A stretch of DNA of 64,000 bases from Marinomonas sp. UCMA 3892 (lineage in GTDB: Bacteria > Pseudomonadota > Gammaproteobacteria > Pseudomonadales > Marinomonadaceae): NCBI RefSeq assembly GCF_012726345.1, contig NZ_PTXN01000018.1, forward strand, positions 24,338 through 88,337, in the 5' to 3' direction. Positions 17,173 to 26,493 of this stretch are shown here, piece by piece. A program made the translations under genes and the position numbers. The notes below the pieces were generated by a model, which was not told the origin of the DNA, ran no database searches, and saw only the letters and a list, made by a program, of their open reading frames with translations. Position 1 is the first letter of the stretch, and every line of letters begins with the position of its first letter.

Positions 17173-18692
17173 TGAGCCAAGCTAACGCAGACGTCGTCAT
17201 TCGTGCTGAAAAAATCTCCATGATTTACCCTGGCACGATTGCGCTAAATGAAGTGGATTACCGAGTTTATCGCGGCAAAGTGAATGTCATCATTGGTGAA
17301 AATGGCGCGGGTAAATCCACCTTAATGAAGATTTTGGCTGGGGTTCAACAACCAAGCAAAGGTACGATTTATCTAAACGATGAAGCCGTGTCGTTTCAGA
17401 ATACTCGTGATGCAGCTGCCAAAGGGGTTGGCATGGTTCACCAAGAGCTGAATCTGTTTGGTAACTTAACCGTTGCTGAAAATATTTTCTTGGGTCGTGA
17501 AAAACAGCATGGTCTGATGCCGCTTGATACTGCGGAACAGCACCGAGTCACCGCTGAACTCATGGCGCGCCTTGATCAAGACATTTCGCCCACTGAGTTG
17601 CTGTCTAACTTAAAAGTCGGACAGCAGCAGTTAATTGAAATCGCCAAAGCCTTGGCTGATGAAGCAGATGTGCTGATTCTGGATGAGCCGACGTCTGCGC
17701 TGAGTAAAACCGAGGTCGAGTTGCTGTTTAAAGTCATTCGAGACTTAACTGCTCAGGGCGTTTCCATTATTTATATTTCTCATCGATTAGAAGAACTGAT
17801 GGCGATTGGCGATCACATTACGATTTTGCGTGATGGCAACTTCCAATCAGAAGCCGAAGTAAAAGATATTGATGTGCCGTGGATTGTCAGAGAAATGCTC
17901 GGTAGCGATCCTGTTTCTAATTTCTTGAAGCCGGGCCGTGAATTTGGCAAGCCAGTGTTGGATGTTAAAAACATCAAGCTGATCAACGAAATGGGTCATA
18001 CCTTGGTTGATGACGTATCGATGGATGTGAAATCTGGCGAGATCGTTGGTATTTACGGACTAATGGGCGCAGGCCGAACCGAGCTAATGGAATGTCTACT
18101 TGGCTTGCAGGATTACTCAGGCGAGGTAGAGATAGCAGGACATAAAGTGCCTGCCAAAATGGACACCAGTGATCGTATTCGGTATGGGATTTGTCTTGTG
18201 CCTGAAGATCGCAAAAAGAACGGCATTTTCCCTATTTCGTCAGTGAGCAATAACATGACGATTTCTAGCTTATGGCGTCGGCTCAAGCATCGCTTTTCCA
18301 TTGATGAAAAAGCCGAAGCCGAAGCGGTAACGTCCGCCATTGGTGATTTGTCTATCAAGGTGTCTTCTCCTGATATTGAAATACGCGCATTGAGTGGCGG
18401 TAACCAACAAAAAGTGGTGATTGGCAGAACCTTGTTAACCAGTCCGAAAGTTTTGTTATTGGATGAGCCAACTCGTGGCATTGATATTGGTGCCAAAGGC
18501 GACGTATTTAAAATGATGGTGAAGCTTTCTGAGCAGGGGATTGGTGTGTTGTTTTCGACCTCTGACTTGAAAGAAATTATGGCTGTTTCTGACCGCATTC
18601 TGGTGATGTCCGGAGGCAAATTAACTGCCAATATCGCTCGTTCTGAAGCAACAGAATCTGCACTTGTGTCAGCAAGCGCGCAAGGACTTTAA
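17172..18692 (+). CDS. Ribose-type ABC transporter ATP-binding protein
   Basis: Double-domain RbsA-like ATPase, 506 residues. Domain 1: Walker A GENGAGKST at about 42-50, signature LKVGQQQLIEIAKAL, Walker B VLILDEPTSALS. Domain 2: GIYGLMGAGRTELMECLLGL, LSGGNQQKVVIGRTL, VLLLDEPTRGIDIG. ATG codons at 17169 and 17172 are both possible; GGAGG at 17161-17165 gives 6-nt spacing to 17172. The start overlaps the stop of the DUF2291 gene. It drives the import of the sugar bound by the protein at 15560-16504, in parallel with XylG. Confidence 0.93.
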   Translation: MSQANADVVIRAEKISMIYPGTIALNEVDYRVYRGKVNVIIGENGAGKSTLMKILAGVQQPSKGTIYLNDEAVSFQNTRDAAAKGVGMVHQELNLFGNLTVAENIFLGREKQHGLMPLDTAEQHRVTAELMARLDQDISPTELLSNLKVGQQQLIEIAKALADEADVLILDEPTSALSKTEVELLFKVIRDLTAQGVSIIYISHRLEELMAIGDHITILRDGNFQSEAEVKDIDVPWIVREMLGSDPVSNFLKPGREFGKPVLDVKNIKLINEMGHTLVDDVSMDVKSGEIVGIYGLMGAGRTELMECLLGLQDYSGEVEIAGHKVPAKMDTSDRIRYGICLVPEDRKKNGIFPISSVSNNMTISSLWRRLKHRFSIDEKAEAEAVTSAIGDLSIKVSSPDIEIRALSGGNQQKVVIGRTLLTSPKVLLLDEPTRGIDIGAKGDVFKMMVKLSEQGIGVLFSTSDLKEIMAVSDRILVMSGGKLTANIARSEATESALVSASAQGL

Positions 18693-18693
18693 T

Positions 18694-19758
18694 ATGAAAA
18701 CTTCTCAAAATACTGCATCTCAACAATCGTCTGTTTTTTCCGGCGAAAGCTTGTTGTTACTGGCGTTAAAAATGCGCACATTCATTGCGTTGTTTTTGAT
18801 TCTGGCATTTTTTACCTTCATGGTACCGGGCTTTTTGGCGGCCAGTAGTGTTGTCATTATGGTTAAGCACATTGCCATCAACGCCTTTTTAGCACTTGGC
18901 ATTACCTTCGTCATCATCACCGCAGGTATCGACCTTTCAATCGGTGCGATTCTTGGCTTCTGTGGCATGGTTGCTGGCTGGTTGATTACCAAAGGTATCG
19001 TGTTACCTATGTTTGGTATCGCTATTTTTCCAAGCGTTTGGTTGATCGTGCCAATGGTTTTGGTTATTGGTGGTTTGATTGGTGCGGTCAATGGCATTTT
19101 AATCACCCGCTATAACGTGGCGCCATTTATATGTACCTTGGGCACCATGTATATCGTGCGTGGTGCGGCCATGTTGTTGTCTGGCGGTGAAACCTTTACT
19201 GGTTTGTCAGGCAATGAGCAGCTTGGTAATACTGGCTTTGAGTTGATTGGTTCTGCGAAATTATTGGGTCTGCCTTACGCGATTTGGATGATGTTTATCC
19301 TTGCTGGTGTGATTGCCTACATCGCCAAAAGAACGCAATTTGGTCGCCATGTATTTGCCATTGGTGACAACGAACATTCTGCCGAATTGTCTGGTGTGAA
19401 AGTGCGTAGCGTCAAAGTTTGGGTTTATACCATTTCGGGTCTTTGTGCTGCGCTTGCAGGTATTGTGGTGTCTTCGCAATTAGTGGCAAGTCACCCTGCA
19501 ACAGGTGTTGCGTTCGAGATGAATGCTATTGCCGCTGTGGTATTAGGTGGCACGTCTTTGGCTGGTGGCCGAGGAACCATAATGGGCACGCTGATTGGCG
19601 CTTTTGTTATTGGTATTTTGGCCGATGGTTTGGTGATGATGGGCGTGAGTGAATTTTGGCAAATGGTCATTAAAGGTGTGGTGATTATTCTTGCTGTTAT
19701 CATCGACCAAAAACAAAGTCGCTTGCAGCATAAAGCCGCCATCGTGCAGCAAAAATAG
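18694..19758 (+). CDS. Ribose-type ABC transporter permease
   Basis: CUT2-family permease (RbsC-like), 354 residues with about eight to ten membrane segments. Landmarks: KHIAINAFLALGITFVIITAGIDLSIGAILG, CTLGTMYIVRGAAML, RTQFGRHVFAIGDNEHSAELSGVKV and NAIAAVVLGGTSLAGGRGTIMGTLIGAFVIGILADGLVMMGV. ATG 18694 with AAGGA 7 nt before it is preferred over an upstream TTG at 18664, which would overlap the ATPase gene. Forms the pore with the ATPase at 17172-18692. Confidence 0.93.
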   Translation: MKTSQNTASQQSSVFSGESLLLLALKMRTFIALFLILAFFTFMVPGFLAASSVVIMVKHIAINAFLALGITFVIITAGIDLSIGAILGFCGMVAGWLITKGIVLPMFGIAIFPSVWLIVPMVLVIGGLIGAVNGILITRYNVAPFICTLGTMYIVRGAAMLLSGGETFTGLSGNEQLGNTGFELIGSAKLLGLPYAIWMMFILAGVIAYIAKRTQFGRHVFAIGDNEHSAELSGVKVRSVKVWVYTISGLCAALAGIVVSSQLVASHPATGVAFEMNAIAAVVLGGTSLAGGRGTIMGTLIGAFVIGILADGLVMMGVSEFWQMVIKGVVIILAVIIDQKQSRLQHKAAIVQQK

Positions 19759-19802
19759 ATTATCAACATTTGCTTTCAGCCTATCTGTTATTAGGAAAAA
19801 AC

Positions 19803-20243
19803 ATGCTAAAAAATATAGATCCTTTGCTAAGTGGTGAATTACTGAACGTGCTACGCACAATGGGCCACGGCGACGACATTGTACTGGTTGATCGTAACTT
19901 TCCTGCGGCTTCTATGGCAGCAGGAAAACCGGTTATTCGTTTAGATGGTGTGAATGTTATTCAAGCGGCTAAGGCGATTCTATCTGTATTGCCATTAGAT
20001 ACCTTCGTTGATCAACCTGTGACGCGTATGCAAGTGGTTGGTGAAGACGAATCTGTGATGCCAGAAGTTCAGCAAGAATTCGCGGTAGAGTTAAAAGCTG
20101 CCGACAGTGACAACGCTGAAATGGGTTCGTTAGAACGCTTTGCTTTTTATGAAGCGGCTAAACAAGCCTATGCTTTTGTTGTGACTGGCGAAGGCCGGGG
20201 TTACGGTTGTTTTCTATTGAAGAAAGGTGTGATCTTTTCTTAA
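19803..20243 (+). CDS. fucU: FucU/RbsD-family sugar mutarotase
   Basis: Cytoplasmic mutarotase of the RbsD/FucU family, which interconverts anomers of fucose, ribose or related aldoses so that downstream enzymes get the right form. About 146 residues, the FucU length. The N-terminus MLKNIDPLLSGELLNVLRTMGHGDDIVLVDRNFPAAS is the FucU signature, including the catalytic His-Gly-Asp segment, and the C-terminus ends FVVTGEGRGYGCFLLKKGVI. ATG 19803 with AGGA upstream is chosen over TTG 19770. Last gene of the ribose-type operon. FucU proper acts on L-fucose; here a pentose or 6-deoxysugar is equally possible. Confidence 0.88.
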   Translation: MLKNIDPLLSGELLNVLRTMGHGDDIVLVDRNFPAASMAAGKPVIRLDGVNVIQAAKAILSVLPLDTFVDQPVTRMQVVGEDESVMPEVQQEFAVELKAADSDNAEMGSLERFAFYEAAKQAYAFVVTGEGRGYGCFLLKKGVIFS

Positions 20244-20284
20244 TATCGTTTAGTAACGTTCAACTTAGATCTTAGCAATACTAA

Positions 20285-20320
20285 AAAAACACAGGTCAGC
20301 TTTTGTTGGCCTGTGTTTTT
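20285..20320. terminator. Bidirectional terminator between fucU and xylA
   Basis: Fourteen-bp stem with one G-T pair (core ACACAGGTCA / TGGCCTGTGT), flanked by A and T runs, so it can stop transcription from both converging genes. Confidence 0.9.
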
Positions 20321-20364
20321 GTTTTAAACCGCTAAATTTTTATCTAATGGCTTATTTGAACATC

Positions 20365-21684
20365 TTATTTAAAGATGTAGCCATTTACCATGTTTTCTAG
20401 CATCTCTTGGCGACCAGACACTGGCTGAGGGTCTATGTTATTTTTCTCAGCATATTCTGCCAGATCTTGTAAAGTATGCTTGCCAGCCAAAATGTCTGCA
20501 CCCAAAGAGTCGTTCCATTTTGCATAACGCTGATCAACAATGTTCGCCAATTTTTCATCTTCGATCATTTTAACCGCACGTTCTAGTGACAAAGCCAAGG
20601 TGTCCATCGCGCCAATGTGGCCATGGAACAAGTCTTCCAGATCCATTGATTGACGGCGTAACTTGGTGTCGAACATGTAGCCGCCCGTTTTGAAACCACC
20701 AGATTTTAGAATCTCATAAGTCACGAGCGTGTATTCTTCCACACTAGTTGGGAATTGGTCTGTATCCCAGCCCAGCTGAGCGTCGCCTTGGTTGGCGTCG
20801 ACGGAACCAAGAATGCCCAAGGAACAAGCCGTAGCAATTTCATGATGGAAGCTGTGACCCGCCAAGGTCGCGTGGTTGGCTTCAATGTTAACTTTGATCT
20901 CTTTTTCAAGACCAAACTCTTTTAAGAAGCCATATACTGTCGCGGTATCGTAATCGTACTGATGCTTGGTCGGTTCCGCTGGTTTTGGCTCGATCAACAA
21001 GGTGCCTTCAAAGCCGATTTTGTATTTGTGCTCAACCACCATTTGCATAAAACGACCAAGCTGCGCGCGCTCGCGTTTTAGATCGGTATTCAATAGAGTT
21101 TCATAGCCTTCACGGCCGCCCCATAGGACATAGTTCTCGCCTTTAAGTGCTTTGGTCGCATTCATCGCATGAAACACCTGAGTCGCCGCGTAAGCGAAGA
21201 TTTCAGGGTTAGGGTTTGATGCAGCGCCAGACATGTACCTTGGATTGGAAAAGGCATTCGCTGTTCCCCACAATAACTTGATGCCAGTGGCTTCTTGCTT
21301 GGCTTGCAAAACGTCTACCATTTGCGCAAAGTTATTAATGTACTCTTTGATTGAACGGCCTTCTGGGCTGACATCCACATCGTGAAAGCTGTAGTAGGGA
21401 ACACCCAATTTAGTGAAAAACTCAAACGCTGCATCGGTTTTTAGCTTTGCCGCTTCCATTTCAGATGCAGCTTTAGACCAAGGGCGATCAAAAGTATTTG
21501 CGCCAAAGACATCGCTACCTTGCCAACAGAACGTGTGCCAATAACACACCGCCACCCGTAAATGCTCCGCCATGGTTTTGCCCATCAGCATCTTGTTCGC
21601 ATCGTAATGTTTGAAAGCAAAAGGGTTGCTTGAATCCGCACCTTCGTATTTGACAACCGGCACAGTTTTGAAAAATTCGCTCAT
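20365..21684 (-). CDS. xylA: Xylose isomerase
   Basis: Converts D-xylose to D-xylulose in the cytoplasm, feeding XylB. 439 residues, a class II xylose isomerase length, with YSFHDVDVSPEG (catalytic His), VLWGGREGYETLLNTD, LLIEPKPAEPTKHQYDYD (metal Glu), NIEANHATLAGHSFHHE and GSVDANQGDAQLGWDTDQFP all in place. It is separated from xylFGHB by the ribose-type operon and is transcribed toward it, ending at a shared terminator. The upstream region contains an AT-rich stretch resembling E. coli XylR boxes, fitting activation by the XylR of this window. Confidence 0.96.
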   Translation of the reverse strand: MSEFFKTVPVVKYEGADSSNPFAFKHYDANKMLMGKTMAEHLRVAVCYWHTFCWQGSDVFGANTFDRPWSKAASEMEAAKLKTDAAFEFFTKLGVPYYSFHDVDVSPEGRSIKEYINNFAQMVDVLQAKQEATGIKLLWGTANAFSNPRYMSGAASNPNPEIFAYAATQVFHAMNATKALKGENYVLWGGREGYETLLNTDLKRERAQLGRFMQMVVEHKYKIGFEGTLLIEPKPAEPTKHQYDYDTATVYGFLKEFGLEKEIKVNIEANHATLAGHSFHHEIATACSLGILGSVDANQGDAQLGWDTDQFPTSVEEYTLVTYEILKSGGFKTGGYMFDTKLRRQSMDLEDLFHGHIGAMDTLALSLERAVKMIEDEKLANIVDQRYAKWNDSLGADILAGKHTLQDLAEYAEKNNIDPQPVSGRQEMLENMVNGYIFK

Positions 21685-21736
21685 ATCAGAACTCCAGACT
21701 ATTGTTATTTTTTATCCCTACGAATGATTGTTTGTT

Positions 21737-21766
21737 TAGGTGATTGCTTCAATTACGAAATTTTCT
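21737..21766 (-). promoter_or_regulatory. Possible XylR box upstream of xylA
   Basis: On the minus strand the stretch contains GAAAATTTCGTAATTGAAGC, which resembles the TCGTAATCGAA-type direct repeats bound by XylR at E. coli xylA. It lies roughly 55-80 bp before the xylA start. The match is partial and was judged by eye. Confidence 0.35.
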
Positions 21767-21853
21767 GAGCGCGTTATTGAATTTGTTGGGAGAGTGGGGC
21801 GAATAGTGAATAAGTACTAGGGGCTAGCGGCCATGTTACTTGTAAGAGTTGCC

Positions 21854-22576
21854 TTACTCTTTCACACAAACATAAACCGAGTTAGTTGATTGTCCGCCTT
21901 GAAACGGGTTGTCAAAGGTTACTAGGTGGGAGTTGACGCTTGCGAATACGGTTTTAAGTAATTCGATAAAGTTGTCTTCTGGAGGGTTCTGAGACCACAT
22001 GGCGAATACGCCGTTTGATTTCAGTTGTTCTGCCATGCGCGATAGGTTTTCCGTGGTGTAGAAGCCGGCGTTACTTGGGTTGAGGAATTCGGTTGGGGAA
22101 TGGTCTATGTCTAGTAAGATAGCATCGAACTTTTTACCGGCATGGCTTGGGTCAAATCCAGTACTTGGGTCTGTGGCTAGGTCGAAAAAGCTGCCAAGTA
22201 CATAACGGTTACGTTGATCTGCGTTGAGTATTTTACCCAGTGGCACGAGTTCTTTTTGGTGCCAGCTAATGACGGTTTCTAACGCATCGACCACAAGTAG
22301 TTCTGCAATTCGTTCGTCTTCTAGTGCCGCTACAGCGGTGTAACCTAAGCCTAATCCACCAACAACAACTCTCAAATTTTCGCCCTGAACTTGTGCTAAA
22401 CCAAGGGTAGGCAAGGCTTCTTCTGCGTCGACAAACATGCTCGACATCAGAAATTCTTCGCCTAGTTTTACTTCGTAGATGTCTCTGTCACCAAAGGCAG
22501 GAATGCGTCGTCTGCGAAGGGAAATTTCACCTAAAGGAGAGGCTTGGCTGTCGATTTCTTTGAACAATGAAGACAT
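21854..22576 (-). CDS. Spermidine synthase-like SAM-dependent protein
   Basis: Class I SAM/dcSAM-binding fold related to spermidine synthase, 240 residues. The nucleotide-binding motif VVVGGLGLGYTAVAALE, the acidic strand ELLVVDALE and the catalytic-region FDAILLDIDHSPTEFL are visible. The family includes true polyamine synthases and many methyltransferase-like proteins of unknown substrate. The conserved Asp of the GDA active-site motif is not recognisable here, so polyamine synthesis should not be assumed. It stands alone on the minus strand, divergent from the GNAT gene. Confidence 0.7.
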   Translation of the reverse strand: MSSLFKEIDSQASPLGEISLRRRRIPAFGDRDIYEVKLGEEFLMSSMFVDAEEALPTLGLAQVQGENLRVVVGGLGLGYTAVAALEDERIAELLVVDALETVISWHQKELVPLGKILNADQRNRYVLGSFFDLATDPSTGFDPSHAGKKFDAILLDIDHSPTEFLNPSNAGFYTTENLSRMAEQLKSNGVFAMWSQNPPEDNFIELLKTVFASVNSHLVTFDNPFQGGQSTNSVYVCVKE

Positions 22577-22838
22577 GACTGGGTAGTCCTAATATGCGGT
22601 ATAAATGAGTAGAAAAGCATAGCGTTTGGTACGCTAATGAATGTTTTGTCCATTGAAGGATTAACAGTAAACTGCTTTTCAAACCCGTCATGCTCGATGT
22701 TGATTGTCGCTATTTTATAACAGCTTGCTTCTTAATGAGTGCTTCAAGACTCAAATAAAGTTTTTTTTATTGAAAATTTGATGAATACTTAAGCTATCAG
22801 AGCAGGATTTCCTCTGCCGCATATGAATTGGAGTCGTT

Positions 22839-23324
22839 ATGTCTTTCTTGGTATCAATGTCAAAGCCCTTTTTTGCCTCTTATATTGAAGAGCTGATCGT
22901 ACAGTATGCACGAGAAAATGTGGAATCCGGCCGCTGGCAGAAAACAGGATCATTAACTCGATCTAGGCGTGATATTGAAAGACTGCTCCCGCGTGGTATA
23001 GAAACAGATAACAATCATTTTTTTGAAATGAAAGTACCTGAAGTGAATGAGACAGTCGGTATGATATGGCTGTCGTTAGAGAACAGCAGCACCACGAGTA
23101 CGGTATTTATTTACGATTTAGAAATCAAGGCAGAGCATCGCCGGAAGGGCTATGCCAAGCTTGCTTTAAAGGAAATCGAAGACTTTGCGGCAACGCATAA
23201 CATCGTCAATATTGGCTTACATGTGTTTTCTCACAATGATGCCGCACAAAAACTGTACGCTGAAATGGGTTATGAAACCGTTAGCGTTAACATGGTTAAG
23301 AAAATAGACCAAGCCAATATGTAA
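22839..23324 (+). CDS. GNAT-family N-acetyltransferase
   Basis: Acetyl-CoA-dependent acetyltransferase, 161 residues. Motif A is clear at VFIYDLEIKAEHRRKGYAKLALKEIEDFA (R-x-x-G-x-A type pyrophosphate loop), and motif B follows in IGLHVFSHNDAAQKLYAEMGYETVSVNMVKK. The N-terminal third is less conserved, as usual. GGAG precedes the ATG. The acceptor cannot be told from the sequence, and the neighbours give no clue. It ends at a hairpin shared with the converging TRAP operon. Confidence 0.85.
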   Translation: MSFLVSMSKPFFASYIEELIVQYARENVESGRWQKTGSLTRSRRDIERLLPRGIETDNNHFFEMKVPEVNETVGMIWLSLENSSTTSTVFIYDLEIKAEHRRKGYAKLALKEIEDFAATHNIVNIGLHVFSHNDAAQKLYAEMGYETVSVNMVKKIDQANM

Positions 23325-23353
23325 TTTATTACACAAGGAATTTTCTGTAAATA

Positions 23354-23392
23354 AAGACTCTTAGTGCCAGTTCAGTTAGTACTAAGAGTCTT
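23354..23392. terminator. Hairpin between GNAT and TRAP permease genes
   Basis: Twelve-bp perfect stem (AAGACTCTTAGT / ACTAAGAGTCTT) with a 15-nt loop, between converging stops at 23324 and 23399. The T run is weak, but the position fits a shared terminator. Confidence 0.6.
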
Positions 23393-23398
23393 ATTGTT

Positions 23399-25159
23399 CT
23401 AGATAGAAAACGCAAAAATTAATATTAGTCCAATAGACAGATACAGTGCGCGTTTTATTAATTTATATGGCGCAATCAAAGCCATTGAAATGCAATACAG
23501 TGCGAGCGCGATTTTCAAGGCACTTGCAATGGCAAGTAACGGGCTTGTACCTAATTGGATTAATGACGGATTAGCAATCATGGCTAGTGGAATTAAATAC
23601 AGGCCGACCCCCAGCATCATGGAGACTCCTGCCACTTTTAACCAGTTTTCTTTCACCATGCCAGCTGCAATAAATACACTTCCACAAACGGGTGGTGTAA
23701 TGGTTGAAAGTAGAGCAAACCAGAATACAAATAAATGCGCTTGTAGTAGAGAAAGGCCAAGTTGAGCTAAGGCAGGACCTGCGACTGAAATGCAGATTAC
23801 ATAAGCCGCTGTAGTCGGTACTTCCATACCTAAAATCAGACAGGCGATTGCTGTCAATATGATCGCTGGCCATAACATCCCCGATGCCCCTGAAATAATA
23901 AGGGAGGTGATTTTTACGCCTAATCCAGTAATTGATAAGACGCCAATCACAATAGACGCGCATAAGATGATTGCGGCTATCATGGCTATTTGTTTGCCAG
24001 CATTAATGCAGACATCTTCTAAACGCTCAAAAACCTGTTTCTTATTTGATAAACCTTTTGAGTTAAAGAAGAGCAAAATTGCCGCACCAAAGATGGCAAT
24101 GCTTGCTGAAAATTGCGGTGTAAAAGCGGGTCCAAACATACCCCAAAGCAAAATTGCAAATGGGATCATGAAGAAGCTACAGGTAATAAGTAGTTGCTGT
24201 CGGCTTGGTTGTTGGTCTTTTTTGACGGCTTTTAGATCGTAACGTAATGCAAAGGCATCGATACCAACCCAGACAGCCCAAAAATATAATATAGCGGGCA
24301 AGATAGCGGCCATCATAATACTTTGGTAGGAAATGCCTGTGAGTTCAACCATGACAAAAGCTCCAGCACCCATTAAAGGGGGCATAATTTGCCCACCAGA
24401 AGAGGCAACTGCTTCCGTTGCTCCTGCGAGAGATTTAGGATAACCAAGCTTGGTCATGGCAGGTAAGGTGATCGCACCAGTAGAGGCTACGTTAGCCGAG
24501 GCAGAACCTGAAATAGAACCGAACAGCGCTGAGGAAATAACCGACACTTTGGCTGCTCCTCCACGAAGTCTTCCCGCTGCGGCCATAGCGAGGTTCATAA
24601 AGCCTTCTCCTGCCTCTCCTGCATTGAGCACCGCACCAAAGATAACAAAGATGGCGACAATACTCACGGATACGCCGGTAAGTTTCCCCCAAATTCCGCC
24701 TTCAGCAATGGTTAAGGTGCCTAAGAAGCTGCCTATTGGCGTTCCTGGGTGACCAAACTCTCCCGGAATATATTGCCCAAACATACCGTAACAAAGAGCA
24801 ATTGCTGCTACTAATGGTAAGGGCCAGCCGATGCAACGTCTTGCCATTTCTAAAACGCTAAGCAGTAAAATGCCAGCAATCCACAATTGGTAGCTTTCAC
24901 CAATATAGCCGTATTGATCAATCAATATATCGGCATTAATGGCAACCCAAAAGGTGGCAATTAAACCAAGTACAGTAAATAAGTAGCCCGTATAACGTTG
25001 GAAAGCTGTGTTACTTAAGAAAATAAACGCCCAAGGTAACGCAAGCGCCATATGAAGTGGTCGGCTGACCAAATTGGGAACCAAGCCTGAGAAAATCAGC
25101 GTTAAGTGGAAAATAATACTAATGCAGCCAAAACCGGCCCAAAAATATTTGCTAGGCAT
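23399..25159 (-). CDS. TRAP transporter fused permease (DctQM-like)
   Basis: Inner-membrane subunit of a TAXI-TRAP transporter, 586 residues, in which the small 4TM and large 12TM subunits are fused, as is normal for TAXI systems. Many hydrophobic helices run from residue 7 to the C-terminus. The large-subunit core is marked by GAVLNAGEAGEGFMNLAMAAAGRLRGGAAKVSVISSALFGSISGSASANVASTGAITLPAMTKLGYPKSLAGATEAVASSGGQIMPPLMGAGAFVM. It works with the binding protein encoded immediately upstream on the same strand (165-nt gap). Uptake is driven by an ion gradient, probably of an organic acid; no ligand is assigned. Confidence 0.92.
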   Translation of the reverse strand: MPSKYFWAGFGCISIIFHLTLIFSGLVPNLVSRPLHMALALPWAFIFLSNTAFQRYTGYLFTVLGLIATFWVAINADILIDQYGYIGESYQLWIAGILLLSVLEMARRCIGWPLPLVAAIALCYGMFGQYIPGEFGHPGTPIGSFLGTLTIAEGGIWGKLTGVSVSIVAIFVIFGAVLNAGEAGEGFMNLAMAAAGRLRGGAAKVSVISSALFGSISGSASANVASTGAITLPAMTKLGYPKSLAGATEAVASSGGQIMPPLMGAGAFVMVELTGISYQSIMMAAILPAILYFWAVWVGIDAFALRYDLKAVKKDQQPSRQQLLITCSFFMIPFAILLWGMFGPAFTPQFSASIAIFGAAILLFFNSKGLSNKKQVFERLEDVCINAGKQIAMIAAIILCASIVIGVLSITGLGVKITSLIISGASGMLWPAIILTAIACLILGMEVPTTAAYVICISVAGPALAQLGLSLLQAHLFVFWFALLSTITPPVCGSVFIAAGMVKENWLKVAGVSMMLGVGLYLIPLAMIANPSLIQLGTSPLLAIASALKIALALYCISMALIAPYKLIKRALYLSIGLILIFAFSI

Positions 25160-25323
25160 AAAGTACGGCCTGTTTAAAAAAGTTGGATGATTACGACGTT
25201 TTTAGGGTAAGTCGTCATAGTGAAAGCAGAACGTACGGATAAGTAAGTTCTGCGTTTTTAATAAGTAAACTACAGTTTATCGTAATAGATTTATCGTCTC
25301 GCACGACTCACCAAATATGGTGT

Positions 25324-26277
25324 TTATTGCTGATTTTCGTTTAGAGTGACGCCAATTTCATGATAATACTTTGCTGCACCTGGATGGATTTTACCATTGA
25401 TATTATCAAGCATTTCAGTAGTGACGCCTTTCCACCAAGGAGATGAATCGGACATGTTCTTTTTTTGATCCCAAAAGGCTTTGGTTAATGTGTATGCTGT
25501 TTCATCATCCATTGCAGAGCTTGTATATACGACAACTGGTAATGAGGTTGTTGTGATGTCTGTATCTTGTCCAGCATAAGTCCCTGCAGGAATAATCAAT
25601 TTGGTACGTTTTGTTTGTGCTACTTGGTCATCGCTAAAGGATAATATCTTCACTTTGGTTCCGGCTGAGGCTTCGACTACATTAGGAGCTGGAAAAGAGC
25701 CAGAGGTAACAAAACCGTCAATTTGACCATTTTTCAAGGCTGGAACAGCATTAGAAAGCTCTACCTGAGCAAGGTCGATTTTATCTTCTAAACCAAATAG
25801 TTGGATGTACTTAGCGCCTTCATTTGCTCCAAAAGTGCCTTTGCCAAGCAATATCTTTTTACCCGCCATTCCTGCAAAGTTATTAATCCCACTTTTATCG
25901 GATACGACAAAATGCATTGCTAGGGAAGGAATTGGAAAAAGAGCTCGAATCTCGCTAAATTTAGGATTGCTTTTGTTTTTGAACATTGCTTGGCCGTTCT
26001 GCGCCAAATTGACTAACGCTGGTGGCGTTGTAAATACATAATTGGCGCCTCGAAAGGCTGTTTCCATGACGTTTTGCACAGAGCCTTGGCTTTCTTCGAC
26101 AGTAACAATAATGTTGCTGTTAGTATCTTTTTTTACCGCCTGAGCAATTTCAACCGCCATTTGATAATAAGAAGAGCTAGTCTTAGCTGATTTAAAGGTA
26201 ATTTGACTTTGAGCGACGCTCAACTGTGTCACTGCTAAACCGAGGGCTGTGCAGACAACTGCTTGGTAAAATTTCAT
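25324..26277 (-). CDS. TAXI-family TRAP transporter substrate-binding protein
   Basis: Periplasmic receptor of the TAXI-TRAP transporter, 317 residues. Signal peptide about residues 1-22 (QLSVAQ). The mature start ITFKSAKTSSSYYQMAVEIAQAVKKDTNSNIIVTVEESQGSVQNV differs from the usual G-T-A-x-I/T-x-x-x-Y motif by having SAKTSSSYY, but the rest (NYVFTTPPALVNLAQNG, LLGKGTFGANEGAKYIQLFGL, AVPALKNGQIDGFVTSGSFPAPNV) is diagnostic. First gene of a two-gene operon with the fused permease. Known TAXI ligands include glutamate and other carboxylates. Confidence 0.9.
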   Translation of the reverse strand: MKFYQAVVCTALGLAVTQLSVAQSQITFKSAKTSSSYYQMAVEIAQAVKKDTNSNIIVTVEESQGSVQNVMETAFRGANYVFTTPPALVNLAQNGQAMFKNKSNPKFSEIRALFPIPSLAMHFVVSDKSGINNFAGMAGKKILLGKGTFGANEGAKYIQLFGLEDKIDLAQVELSNAVPALKNGQIDGFVTSGSFPAPNVVEASAGTKVKILSFSDDQVAQTKRTKLIIPAGTYAGQDTDITTTSLPVVVYTSSAMDDETAYTLTKAFWDQKKNMSDSSPWWKGVTTEMLDNINGKIHPGAAKYYHEIGVTLNENQQ

Positions 26278-26440
26278 CTAGGCTAGTCTCTTTTTTGAGT
26301 TATTTATTTTTTAATTGTTAAGCTAAGATTATAGCGAATCCTCTTTTGATTAAGAAGCTTAAAACTAGCTGTGTACAGTGGGCGCCGAAAATTAACAGAA
26401 AGATATATTTGAAGTGTTAGGAGAATAACGAATTATAAAT

Positions 26441-26476
26441 AAAACACCCTCACTCAGTTTTGAGTGAGGGTGTTTT
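26441..26476. terminator. Terminator downstream of acnA
   Basis: Sixteen-bp perfect stem (core CACCCTCACTCA / TGAGTGAGGGTG) with a 4-nt loop and flanking A/T runs, 17 nt after the acnA stop. Confidence 0.92.
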
Positions 26477-26493
26477 ATTAAAGGCCGCGAAAA

